A stretch of 64,000 bases of DNA, taken from the NCBI RefSeq assembly GCF_022568815.1, contig NZ_JAKZHX010000001.1:62001-126000 (forward strand), read 5' to 3'. Positions within the stretch are counted from its first letter, which is position 1. Each line of letters opens with the position of its first letter. Below the pieces are notes generated by a model. It had not been told where the DNA came from and did not search any database. It worked only from the letters and a program-made list of their open reading frames with translations. Both the position numbers and the translations under genes were made by a program. The DNA is from Undibacterium paludis. Lineage in GTDB: Bacteria; Pseudomonadota; Gammaproteobacteria; Burkholderiales; Burkholderiaceae_D. Below are positions 29,201 to 36,649 of this stretch, piece by piece.

Positions 29201-30328
29201 ATGCCCATACAGGAAAAAATCAACGACACGATAGTCAGTTACTCTTTTACTGATCTTGGTACATTTGGTGGCCGTACCAGCGAGGTACGCAAAATCAGCG
29301 ACAACGGAACCATCGTCGGCTATGACACCAAGAATGAGCATTCCCTGTTTGCTCCCTCATACATAGAAAAGAGCTATGCAGCCAAATGGAGTTTTTCACC
29401 GGCTACGCCGACCAGGACAGAAATCATCGCCGACGCCGGCAGCAAGATTACCTGTCTCAACAACAAGGGCCTGATGACGGGCTCTTCAGTGTGGTCCAGC
29501 ACCGGGAACGGCAAAGTCCTGCAAGCCACTGTCTGGACCGAGACCCAGGCCATCAATCTGGGTTCGCTCAACGATAACAGCTACCGAAGTGAAGCAACAT
29601 CTGTCAATGATGCTGGCCAGATCACCGGCATCTCTTATCTTGACAGCAAGCAGGGCAGTTACCACGCCGTCAAATGGCAGGACGGGAATATCAGCGACCT
29701 GGGTACGCTGGGTGGACGCTTCAGCCAGGCCAATTCCATCAACAAGTATGGCGTTATCGCCGGCTGGTCAGAGGATGCGAACCAGGGCTCCATGCATGCC
29801 ACCATCTGGAATGGCGACCAGATCATCATCATGCATTCGAATTACAGCCACTCGCTGGCAAAAGATATCAACGACAATGGCGTCGTTGTTGGCGCCGTGT
29901 CCGGCGAGCATGTCAATCCCATGGCCAGTGTCTGGGTCGACCAGCGGGAAACCGTCTTATCAACAGGCGACAGTCTGTGGTCACGCGCCAACGCCGTCAA
30001 TAACATGGAACAGATCGTTGGCTATGTGCGCTATGCGAATGAAGAACTTCAACATGCCAGTCTGTGGCTGAACAAAAGCAGCACAGCCATTGATCTCAAC
30101 GATTTCATTGACCCGGCAATGCGTGAAGCCGGCTGGGTGTTGACAGACGCCAGAGACATCAATGAGCAGGGCGACATCGTCGGCACCGCTTTGAACACCC
30201 TCACCTATCAGTCGCACGCCTATCTGTTAAAGGCCAGCAATTTGTTCTCACCAGCGCCAGTGGTTACGATAACAGGCGTTGATGCTACGGCATTTTCGTC
30301 GGCACATTTGCTGTTACAGGTTCAGTAA
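29201..30328 (+). CDS. HAF-repeat protein
   Basis: 375 aa made of about six repeats of roughly 45-55 residues. Each has a DLGTxGG-like opening and a NxxGxIVG-like close: TDLGTFGG...NGTIVGY (from ~17), NLGSL...AGQITG, SDLGTLGG...YGVIAG, then NDNGVVVG, NMEQIVGY and NEQGDIVG. This matches the HAF family of probable beta-propeller repeats, often extracellular. No signal peptide or PEP-CTERM tail is visible, so export would need another route. It stands alone, with a possible CRP-type site upstream and a strong hairpin after the stop. The function is unknown. Confidence 0.85.
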   Translation: MPIQEKINDTIVSYSFTDLGTFGGRTSEVRKISDNGTIVGYDTKNEHSLFAPSYIEKSYAAKWSFSPATPTRTEIIADAGSKITCLNNKGLMTGSSVWSSTGNGKVLQATVWTETQAINLGSLNDNSYRSEATSVNDAGQITGISYLDSKQGSYHAVKWQDGNISDLGTLGGRFSQANSINKYGVIAGWSEDANQGSMHATIWNGDQIIIMHSNYSHSLAKDINDNGVVVGAVSGEHVNPMASVWVDQRETVLSTGDSLWSRANAVNNMEQIVGYVRYANEELQHASLWLNKSSTAIDLNDFIDPAMREAGWVLTDARDINEQGDIVGTALNTLTYQSHAYLLKASNLFSPAPVVTITGVDATAFSSAHLLLQVQ

Positions 30329-30334
30329 AATTTT

Positions 30335-30367
30335 TCTGCATGCTGCCATACTTTGGCAGCATGCAGA
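30335..30367 (+). terminator. Strong hairpin after the HAF-repeat gene
   Basis: A perfect 14-bp stem (arms tctgcatgctgcca and tggcagcatgcaga) with a 5-nt loop begins 7 nt after the stop codon. No T-run follows, so it may stop transcription weakly or protect the 3' end. Confidence 0.6.
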
Positions 30368-30571
30368 CATCACCCTTCTGGAAAGAGCAGGCCAGCTCCT
30401 GCCCTTATCCGCGCCAGCCCGGAAAATCAGCTTCCTTAAACACCGCTCTCTCCCTGATTAGCTTACGTACATTCAGGTACGTTTGCATCTTTAAAAAATC
30501 CCTTTAAAAACAAAGCACTAATTCAATTCCGAACTGTAGCAATTTGAAACGAATTAATCGCGTCTTTTTCC

Positions 30572-30599
30572 TTGACTTTAGTTAACAACATACTAATAT
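30572..30599 (+). promoter_or_regulatory. Sigma-70-like promoter for the lanthipeptide-like operon
   Basis: TTGACT (30572-30577) and TAATAT (30594-30599) are separated by 16 nt in an AT-rich stretch. This is the best promoter match in the window. Transcription would start near 30606, leaving a 5' leader of about 310 nt before the first precursor gene. Confidence 0.6.
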
Positions 30600-30695
30600 T
30601 GAACAATTAACATGCAAATTAAGTAATAAGTATATGCGCTGATCTTCCATACCGTTTCTGTTTTCAACTCACCTGCAAATCCCTTTCCTCCAGGA

Positions 30696-30751
30696 CTCGC
30701 CCGTGCGAGCCCCAAGGGGTCATCGTCGCCGTTTTCAAAGCGATGCCTTGG
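30696..30751 (+). ncRNA. Structured 5' leader element
   Basis: Two adjacent hairpins can form in the leader RNA. The first is ctcgc/gcgag (30696-30700 with 30705-30709). The second is a two-part stem with ccaagg pairing ccttgg (30712-30717 with 30746-30751) around an inner catcg/cgatg (30721-30725 with 30741-30745). The element matches no riboswitch class I recognise. A cis-regulatory role for the precursor genes is inferred. Confidence 0.4.
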
Positions 30752-30850
30752 TGAATAAGGCTGGAACAGGCTTGATGAGCAGATGGCAAATTACCCTTTG
30801 TGGAATACGCGTCAAGGTTTTGCATGCCCAGATATTGCAAGGTTTTTGTA

Positions 30851-30895
30851 CCTGATCCAGCTATCCAGACAAGCCCGATGCTGATCAGGTGTTTT
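30851..30895 (+). terminator. Attenuator-like hairpin before the first precursor gene
   Basis: cctgatccagc (30851-30861) pairs with gctgatcagg (30880-30889), with one bulged base and an 18-nt loop, followed by TGTTTT. It ends about 20 nt before the start codon, the right place for premature termination or for controlling translation. Confidence 0.45.
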
Positions 30896-30914
30896 AATCA
30901 ACCGGAGAACTGTA

Positions 30915-31355
30915 ATGGCAAAAAGTAAGAGTTTTGTAGAGGTGCTGGCTGACGATCCCAATGCTGTTCCTGACGTGATTTTACTCAATGGCTTTACGGG
31001 GAAATCCGCCATGGAGGGTTATACCCGCCTCTACCTGAACGCAGTACTGAATGAATTTTACGAAATACCCAGTGACGCAATCCTGCATACGGCAAGTGCT
31101 ACTACTGCGGCTGACAATCCACTGGAAACCAGCTATTTGTGGATCAAGGCAGACGCCGAACTGATACGCAAAGGCAAGAGCGTTGCCGATACCAAGACCT
31201 GTTTCTTTACCGGCCCGATACAGAGCGCACAGACAGCCCAGACCAATGCGGCGGCCGCCGTCCAGAGCGGTCCGACAGGTGTCCAGAACTGTACGCAAGC
31301 GCCTGCCACATGCGGCAACACCGCCTGGCCAGGCTGTCCGGCAAATCCCAATTGA
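30915..31355 (+). CDS. Candidate RiPP precursor with leader and Cys/Thr core
   Basis: 146 aa, with CGGAG 7 nt before the ATG. Residues 1-100 are a folded-looking, charged leader (LLNGFTGKSAMEGYTRLYL, then EFYEIPSDAILH). After an Ala/Gln/Thr spacer, residues 119-141 form the putative core: GPTGVQNCT, then ATCGNTAWPGC. The core has three Cys and three Thr after the GPTG Thr, suited to dehydration and lanthionine closure. The same core pattern recurs twice in the next gene. No Ser occurs in the core. The gene leads a run that ends in kinase, HopA1-like and LanC genes. I do not recognise the leader family; the precursor role is inferred from context and the shared core. Confidence 0.7.
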   Translation: MAKSKSFVEVLADDPNAVPDVILLNGFTGKSAMEGYTRLYLNAVLNEFYEIPSDAILHTASATTAADNPLETSYLWIKADAELIRKGKSVADTKTCFFTGPIQSAQTAQTNAAAAVQSGPTGVQNCTQAPATCGNTAWPGCPANPN

Positions 31356-31512
31356 AATATTCGTGAAGTGGAAGGCCAGTCCTTTTTCTCATGCGAATGT
31401 GTGAAGTGATGACCATTTTCACCACAGCGTGGCTGTATTTGCCGTCATCCAGTTGTGCCCTTTGTTTTTATATTGACCTTGAATTGTAGTTCCACTCTTA
31501 GGAGAGTTAGTC

Positions 31513-32544
31513 ATGACTACGCAATTCCCGATATGCCCCCCAATTACTCATCTACCCCCCTGCGGCGTTCAGACACTGTTGCCACAGTGTTTACCTCATA
31601 CTGTCATCATCCAGCAATGCCAGCCGCAGACTTTGCAACCACCGTGCCTTCCCCATACGATCATCATTCAGCAGTGCCAGCCGCAAACGCTGCAGACACC
31701 ATGCCTGCATACTGTGCATCCGCCATGCCCGCCTCAAACCTTGCAACCACATTGCCTGACACAAACTGTGCCAACACTGTGTATAGCTGGTACACACATT
31801 CCACCAACATTCACAACAACGACACCGGTCTTCAACACACCCGTGCAACAGACACCGGTTCAACACCAGGCACAAAACGCGTTCGCAGCACCGGCACAGG
31901 CACAGCAATTCGCTGCGGCAGCACCGGCAGGCGCAGGTCCTTTTGGCCCAACTGGCGTGCAATATTGCACAGCCGCACCACAATATTGCGGCAATACCGC
32001 CTGGGGTTGCCCACCACCCGCCGCCGCACCGCAACAGGCAGCACAAATGATGCCGCATCAGACCACCAATCCAACGGCATCGACACATTGCTTCATTTGC
32101 CCGCCAATGACGGTTGATGCAGCTGCCGCCAATGCCGCTGTTGGCCCAACTGGTGTCCAGCATTGCACGATTGCCCCGCAAGTTTGCGGCCACACGGCAT
32201 GGCATGGTTGCCAGCCACCGTTTTCCGCTCCACCGCATTGCCCTACCGTGGTCGCTGCCTTGTGCCTGCCACCATTGACTGCGCCACAGCATTGCCCGAC
32301 TGGTGTCGCTGTTTGCCACCAGACTGCCACACAGACAGTTGCACCGACACATCTGCTCGGTTGCACTTGCCTGCCGATGACGGTTGGCCCGGTAGTCCCT
32401 ACACACAATATGCCAATTTGTGGCCATGGTTGCCTGCCTATGACGATAGGTCCTGTCGTGCCTACACATAACATGCCGATTTGTGGCAACACTTGCCTGC
32501 CGATGACAGTCGGTCCGGCAATCACAGTACCGGGAGTTTGCTAA
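31513..32544 (+). CDS. Giant repetitive Cys/Thr/Pro/His-rich candidate RiPP precursor
   Basis: 343 aa, AGGAG 8 nt upstream. It has 29 Cys, about 20 His, many Thr, Pro and Gln, only two Ser, one Asp, and no Lys, Arg or Glu. Three zones are visible: residues 8-90 with Cys every 7-10 residues (CLPHTVIIQQCQPQT and close copies); a low-complexity Ala/Gln/Thr linker (~93-142); and residues 145-343 with two copies of the GPTGVQ-x-C-T core (145-166, 211-233), then three 21-residue repeats beginning CLPMT. There is no signal peptide and no leader like that of the first gene. It may be a multi-core lanthipeptide, a modified structural protein or a metal binder. Confidence 0.75.
   Translation: MTTQFPICPPITHLPPCGVQTLLPQCLPHTVIIQQCQPQTLQPPCLPHTIIIQQCQPQTLQTPCLHTVHPPCPPQTLQPHCLTQTVPTLCIAGTHIPPTFTTTTPVFNTPVQQTPVQHQAQNAFAAPAQAQQFAAAAPAGAGPFGPTGVQYCTAAPQYCGNTAWGCPPPAAAPQQAAQMMPHQTTNPTASTHCFICPPMTVDAAAANAAVGPTGVQHCTIAPQVCGHTAWHGCQPPFSAPPHCPTVVAALCLPPLTAPQHCPTGVAVCHQTATQTVAPTHLLGCTCLPMTVGPVVPTHNMPICGHGCLPMTIGPVVPTHNMPICGNTCLPMTVGPAITVPGVC
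31588..31701 (+). repeat. Two tandem 57-bp coding repeats
   Basis: Two head-to-tail units (31588-31644, 31645-31701) encode CLPHTVIIQQCQPQTLQPP and CLPHTIIIQQCQPQTLQTP. They differ at two residues and show that this part of the gene grew by duplication. Confidence 0.8.
32368..32541 (+). repeat. Tandem 63-bp coding repeats
   Basis: Two full 63-bp units (32368-32430, 32431-32493) and one partial unit (32494-32541) encode repeats opening CLPMTVGPVVPTHNMPICG or close variants. The last copy drifts to AITVPGVC before the stop. Confidence 0.85.
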
Positions 32545-32555
32545 GCGGCTCTGCC

Positions 32556-32585
32556 GGCAGGCTGATCACCTGACATCAGCCTGCC
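32556..32585 (+). other. Hairpin just after the giant precursor gene
   Basis: A perfect 11-bp stem (ggcaggctgat / atcagcctgcc) with an 8-nt loop starts 12 nt after the stop. No T-run follows; a 3'-end stabiliser or processing site is more likely than a terminator. Confidence 0.5.
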
Positions 32586-32604
32586 AGTCATCTGCAAAGC
32601 CCGG

Positions 32605-32675
32605 CAAGATCAGGCAACAACGGCCAGACAGGCAATGTCTGGCCGCGGGGATCTTGTCGTCCTGTTTTTGTTTTT
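32605..32675 (+). terminator. Compound hairpin with T-rich tail between precursor and enzyme genes
   Basis: An outer stem caagatc/gatcttg (32605-32611, 32650-32656) encloses an inner 9-bp stem ggccagaca/tgtctggcc (32622-32630, 32636-32644). A T-rich run follows at 32665-32675. This may act as a partial terminator, so that precursors are made in excess over the enzymes. Confidence 0.55.
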
Positions 32676-32676
32676 C

Positions 32677-32710
32677 AAGCCCGAAGCGCGCACTGGCACG
32701 CTTCGGGCTT
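32677..32710 (+). other. Third hairpin upstream of the kinase gene
   Basis: A perfect 12-bp stem (aagcccgaagcg / cgcttcgggctt) with a 10-nt loop, directly after the T-rich run. It ends 45 nt before the kinase start. It could define a new 5' end after mRNA processing. Confidence 0.45.
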
Positions 32711-32754
32711 TGGTCTCCAATCAGTCTTTTCGCAAAAAACAAGGAGTAGCCCTG

Positions 32755-33864
32755 ATGTTTTTGACGCCTTCCAACATGGCCCATTATCTGCTGGCGAGAG
32801 GCACGCTGACGCCGGCCACGGTAGTCAACGGTGACTTCATGGTCGTCGAAGCTGGCCGCCGCAATCGCAATTTTAAAATCATCCATCGCAATGGCAGCGG
32901 TCTCTTCATCAAGCAGATCAAGGATATGGAGGCGATGTCCATCTCCACCATGCAGCGTGAAGCTGCCTGTTACCGCATGGCTTTGCAAGAGGGCTATCAT
33001 GGTCTGGCGCAACTGATGCCGCGCATGATAGACCATGATGCAGATCGCCATTGCCTGACCATAGACTTGTTGCCATCGGGTGAAAACCTGACTGAATTCC
33101 ATCAACGCAGACACAGCTTCCCTGTGGAAATTGGCAAGATGCTCGGCGTCTCGCTTGGCACTTACCACCAGACCCTGCGCGGCAAACCCTTGCGTGCAGA
33201 AGACCTGGCAAATTTCCCACGTACCGCCCCGTGGATATTATCCTTCCACCAGACCAGCCTGATGGGCGGCAATACCCTCAGTGGCGGTGTGCAGCAACTT
33301 GGCGCCATCATCCGGCAATACCCTGACCTGCAAAACAACCTGATGCGACTGGCCCGGCAATGGCAGTACGACAGCATCATCCACGGTGACATGAAGTGGG
33401 ATAATTGCGTGGTCTACCCTGATGCGGAAGGCAAGCTCAATTTGCGCATCATCGACTGGGAACTGGTCGATTATGGCGACGCCAGCTGGGACATCGGTGC
33501 AATATTACAGGCCTACCTGACTGCCTGGATATTTTCCATGCCTCTGGTGCAGGAAAACTCCCCTGAAAAATATGTCAGCAAGGCTGCTTATCAGCTTGAG
33601 ACCATGCAGCCCGCCATCCATGCATTCTGGCGCAGCTATACAGAAACTGCGGGCATAGGCAAGGCACAGGCAAATGCTTACTTGTTGCGTTGTATAGAAT
33701 ACGGCGCTGCACGCATGGTGCAGACCGCTTTTGAAATCCTTTATTACTCAAACACCATGACGGCACATGCAGCAACCCTGTTGCAGGTCAGCCAGAATAT
33801 TTTGCTTAATCCGCGCCAGGCAGCAACGGCCTTGTATGGTTTTCCCCAGGAGTTGTCATCATGA
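32755..33864 (+). CDS. Stand-alone lanthipeptide kinase-like protein (APH/protein-kinase fold)
   Basis: 369 aa from the ATG at 32755 with AAGGAG 8 nt upstream. Kinase features: Lys53 in LFIKQI, Glu69 in QREAACYR, catalytic loop HGDMKWDN (210-217) and metal-binding IIDWE (D234), as in aminoglycoside-phosphotransferase-like kinases. In class V lanthipeptide systems a separate kinase of this fold phosphorylates Ser/Thr of the precursor before elimination. Here it is followed, with overlapping stops and starts, by HopA1-like and LanC genes, which strongly supports that role. A role in antibiotic resistance is the alternative, but context argues against it. Confidence 0.85.
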   Translation: MFLTPSNMAHYLLARGTLTPATVVNGDFMVVEAGRRNRNFKIIHRNGSGLFIKQIKDMEAMSISTMQREAACYRMALQEGYHGLAQLMPRMIDHDADRHCLTIDLLPSGENLTEFHQRRHSFPVEIGKMLGVSLGTYHQTLRGKPLRAEDLANFPRTAPWILSFHQTSLMGGNTLSGGVQQLGAIIRQYPDLQNNLMRLARQWQYDSIIHGDMKWDNCVVYPDAEGKLNLRIIDWELVDYGDASWDIGAILQAYLTAWIFSMPLVQENSPEKYVSKAAYQLETMQPAIHAFWRSYTETAGIGKAQANAYLLRCIEYGAARMVQTAFEILYYSNTMTAHAATLLQVSQNILLNPRQAATALYGFPQELSS

Positions 33865-34868
33865 ACGAACCCACTCTCACTGATGAATTGACTGGCATTT
33901 TCGAACGCCTGCATATCCACAGCTATGCCGGCTATTCCTTCGGCGATGCGACTGTCCTGCCGGTGCCTGCCTACCCTGGTGTGAATGATCCGGCCATGGT
34001 CTTGATGGAAGCCATACGCACTACCCTGTATGGCAAATGCTATGTGCGTGACTGTGGTGATGAAGTAGCGACTCCCGCGCAAAACCTGATCCCTGTCCTG
34101 ACTCAGGTCAACCAGACACAGGACCGCTGGGACCCGGGCTGGAGTATTTACCAGCAAAGTCCGGACGGCCGCATTCTGGTGCAAAAAGGTGAACGCAGTC
34201 GCCCTGCCGTGGTCGGTGAATATGCAACCAACAAATGGCCGGGTGTACCGCCCGTACAAGGGGAGCAGGTCAACCTGCGCGTCTACCCTGGCACAGGTGA
34301 CGCCCAGCAAGGTTTTTATTACGCCTTTGGCAGCAGCCTGTCTGACCAGTTTGACGATTATGCGTTGTTGCGCTTTTACTTCAATGTACCGGCACATGCA
34401 GCGACGGAATTACTGCATGGCCTGACCGGCAAGCTCAATCGCTATGCCATCCCGTTTCGTTTCAAGACCCTTGTGGATGCCAGTGCCTACCGGCGCGCTG
34501 ACGCTGCGGTCTTGTATGTAGCCAAACGTTATCATGCCATCGTCAGTTCGCTCTTGCTGGATCTGCGCGAATCGTTAGGTGACAAATTGCGTCCTGCCGT
34601 ACCGATGTTCAGCAAACGTTTTGCCGACGGTATAGGCATGGCAGAAGAGCCAGGCACGGGCGAAAGCTTTGGCATGCATCGATGCCGCCTGGTGGCAGAA
34701 GGTATCATCGACGCCTGGCTGGCGGGCACACAGGCAATCAGCGCACGCAGCGAAGCGGTGAAAAAACGTTTCAGCAACAATGGTCTTGATCTGGCCGCAC
34801 CTTATCTGAACAAACGCTCTGTTGACTTGCTCGACACTGTCACTCTTACCGGGGGATTGAATTTATGA
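33861..34868 (+). CDS. HopA1-like protein, putative lanthipeptide phospho-Ser/Thr lyase
   Basis: 335 aa. The second half has the HopA1 effector-domain pattern: LLRFYFNVP, then LLHGLTGKLNRYAIPFRFK and YRRADAAVLYV. HopA1-type proteins in class V lanthipeptide clusters act as the lyase that removes phosphate to give dehydroalanine or dehydrobutyrine; HopA1 and OspF-related effectors do similar chemistry. The start overlaps the kinase stop by 4 nt, and the stop overlaps the LanC start, so the three proteins are made together. A plant-directed type III effector is unlikely, since no secretion genes are near. Confidence 0.85.
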   Translation: MNEPTLTDELTGIFERLHIHSYAGYSFGDATVLPVPAYPGVNDPAMVLMEAIRTTLYGKCYVRDCGDEVATPAQNLIPVLTQVNQTQDRWDPGWSIYQQSPDGRILVQKGERSRPAVVGEYATNKWPGVPPVQGEQVNLRVYPGTGDAQQGFYYAFGSSLSDQFDDYALLRFYFNVPAHAATELLHGLTGKLNRYAIPFRFKTLVDASAYRRADAAVLYVAKRYHAIVSSLLLDLRESLGDKLRPAVPMFSKRFADGIGMAEEPGTGESFGMHRCRLVAEGIIDAWLAGTQAISARSEAVKKRFSNNGLDLAAPYLNKRSVDLLDTVTLTGGLNL

Positions 34869-36130
34869 ATACAGGCAAAGACATGTACCTGGACGTGGCT
34901 GACCGCATAGGCCGCAATCTTTGTCGTGATGCCGTGTGGGATGGTGCACGCTGTAACTGGCTGGGCTGGTCCATGGAGTCGGTCAACCAGACCTGGGTGC
35001 CTGCGTATCGCTCATTTGCCGGGGACCTGTACTCGGGGACCAGCGGTATCGCCCTGTTCCTGGCTGAGTTGCACCAGTTTAGTAGCGACAGACAGCAAAA
35101 ACGGGTGATGGAAGCAGCACTGAACCAGGCCCTGTCCCTGTCGGCGCAAATGCAGGGCGCGGCGCGCAATGGTTTTTATGCCGGCGCCAGCGGCCTCGCC
35201 TATGTCCTGGTACGGATAGGACAATTGCAGCAAAACGAAGCCTTGATACAACGTGGCCTGAGTGAAATGGCGACGCTGTTGCCACTGGCGCCCGACGCGC
35301 ACTACGTCGACGTCATCGGCGGCAGTGCAGGTGCCATACCTGCCATGCTGAAACTGGGGCTGGAACACCAGCGGGCGGACTTCGTCGAGATGGCGCAACG
35401 ACATGGTGACGAACTGCTCAAACATGCTGTCAAGAGTGATCAAGGCTGGTCCTGGGACACCATGCATGTACCCGGCCAGAAAAACCTGACCGGTCATTCA
35501 CATGGTGTTGCCGGTATTGTCACGGCGCTGCTGGAACTGTACCGTGCATGTGGTGAAGAGCGTTATCTGGAAGGTGCGAAACAAGGTCTGCGCTATGAAC
35601 GTCATCTGTTCAGCGCACAACATAGCAACTGGCCCGATCTGCGCATGATGGATACCAGCCAGCCCGAAGCCGCACCCATCTATAACCTGGCCTGGTGTCA
35701 TGGCGCACCTGGCATAGGCTTGTCACGCCTGCGCAATGTCGCCCTGCTGGACTCAGACCCTGAGCTGATACAAGAACTCAATGCAGCACTGCAAACAACT
35801 GCACATGCCCTGCTGACACCGTGGGTGCATGGCATGGGTAATTATTCGCTCTGTCATGGCTCCTGCGGCAATGCGGAATTGATGATCATGGCAGGCCATG
35901 ACCTGAATCGCCCTGACCTGCTACAGGTCGCACACAAGGTCGCGCAAGAAGGCTGGCAGCACTATGGCCAGACTGAGATGGCCTGGCCCTGCGGTGTCGC
36001 AGGCGCGGGGGAGACACCCAACCTGATGCTGGGCACGGCAGGCATAGGCCATTTCTATCTGCGTCTGCATGACCCCGTGGCAGTACCCTCAGTACTGATC
36101 GTGACACCGCCGCAAAAACTGCCGCATTAA
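34865..36130 (+). CDS. LanC-like lanthionine cyclase
   Basis: 421 aa, the size of stand-alone LanC. It has repeated alpha-barrel GxxG motifs (YSGTSGIALFLAEL, FYAGASGLAYVLV, HSHGVAGIVTALLEL) and the zinc ligands C278 (AWCHGAPG) and C330-H331 (LCHGSCG). The HSHG histidine near 213 corresponds to the catalytic acid/base of NisC. The C-terminal GTAGIGHFYLRL is also typical. It would add Cys thiols to dehydrated Thr/Ser and close rings. It overlaps the HopA1-like gene by 4 nt and is the last gene of the operon, ended by a strong terminator. A canonical LanC beside a split kinase and HopA1 lyase is notable. Confidence 0.92.
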   Translation: MNTGKDMYLDVADRIGRNLCRDAVWDGARCNWLGWSMESVNQTWVPAYRSFAGDLYSGTSGIALFLAELHQFSSDRQQKRVMEAALNQALSLSAQMQGAARNGFYAGASGLAYVLVRIGQLQQNEALIQRGLSEMATLLPLAPDAHYVDVIGGSAGAIPAMLKLGLEHQRADFVEMAQRHGDELLKHAVKSDQGWSWDTMHVPGQKNLTGHSHGVAGIVTALLELYRACGEERYLEGAKQGLRYERHLFSAQHSNWPDLRMMDTSQPEAAPIYNLAWCHGAPGIGLSRLRNVALLDSDPELIQELNAALQTTAHALLTPWVHGMGNYSLCHGSCGNAELMIMAGHDLNRPDLLQVAHKVAQEGWQHYGQTEMAWPCGVAGAGETPNLMLGTAGIGHFYLRLHDPVAVPSVLIVTPPQKLPH

Positions 36131-36145
36131 GGTTCTGTCATCTGA

Positions 36146-36183
36146 AAAAAACGGCATCGTCGCGAGTGACGATGCCGTTTTTT
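36146..36183. terminator. Bidirectional terminator between two peptide-modification operons
   Basis: A perfect 16-bp stem (aaaaaacggcatcgtc / gacgatgccgtttttt) with a 6-nt loop supplies a T-run in both directions. It ends the LanC operon (plus) and the DUF1843/radical SAM operon (minus), whose genes converge here. Confidence 0.9.
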
Positions 36184-36224
36184 CTTCCTGACTTTTTTCT
36201 CCTGGTTTTTCTGATTCAGCCTGA

Positions 36225-36521
36225 TTACAACAAACGGCTATAGTAAGCAACTTCTGCTTTCAGGCGTGCCAGTTCCGCCTGGTCGCCGCGTGCCACGGCG
36301 TCCTGTATGGACACGCCATACAGGGCTTGCGGTGGCATGCCTTTGGCTTTCAATGCCCGGTCCAGTGAAGGCAGCAAGCGTTCAATGGCGGCAGCAGAGG
36401 TCAGGTAATCGAGTACCTGGTCGCGGATGGCAAGCATTTTGCTGACATCGCCACTGGCGATGGCGTCATGCATGGGGACTGCATATAAAGCAGCGAGAGG
36501 TGCAGCATTGGTAGAGGCCAT
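36225..36521 (-). CDS. DUF1843 two-repeat peptide
   Basis: 98 aa from the ATG at 36521, chosen for AAGGA 6 nt upstream (the open frame extends 14 codons further). It holds two DUF1843-type repeats: LYAVPMHDAIASGD (near 11) and LYGVSIQDAVARGD (near 66), each followed by a helix-forming stretch and ending YYSRLL. It lies 128 bp downstream of the radical SAM gene, and a three-repeat relative lies upstream of it. It is probably a substrate or scaffold of the radical SAM enzyme; no modification site is proven. The repeats are rich in conserved Tyr and Asp. Confidence 0.8.
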   Translation of the reverse strand: MASTNAAPLAALYAVPMHDAIASGDVSKMLAIRDQVLDYLTSAAAIERLLPSLDRALKAKGMPPQALYGVSIQDAVARGDQAELARLKAEVAYYSRLL

Positions 36522-36649
36522 ATCTATTCCTTTCAGTAGTGCATGCAGCGATATTGCTGGCATGCGATTGCAAAGAGGACATTTTCATCAAATCAAATGC
36601 GGGTGAACTACCCCGGCAGGCAGGAACTGTGCTTGCCGGTTCTTGCTCT

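Noticed and set aside
29201-30328. PEP-CTERM or other sorting signal on the HAF-repeat protein
   Set aside because: The C-terminus lacks a Pro-Glu-Pro motif, a terminal hydrophobic helix and a basic tail.
31455-32117. Second plus-strand frame overlapping the giant precursor (220 codons)
   Set aside because: Low-complexity shadow of the repeat DNA with no clear ribosome site; the frame starting at 31513 shares core motifs with the previous gene.
31591-32469. Long open frame on the minus strand opposite the giant precursor (292 codons)
   Set aside because: It is the antisense shadow of the repeats; it has no good ribosome site, an erratic Arg/Trp/Cys composition, and the plus frame has AGGAG at its start and coherent repeats.
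32368-32541. Regularly spaced repeats that could hint at a CRISPR array
   Set aside because: The units are contiguous 63-bp coding repeats without unique spacers, and the reading frame is kept.
33861-34868. HopA1-like protein as a type III effector
   Set aside because: No type III genes are visible, and the overlapping kinase and LanC genes fit the lanthipeptide lyase role far better.
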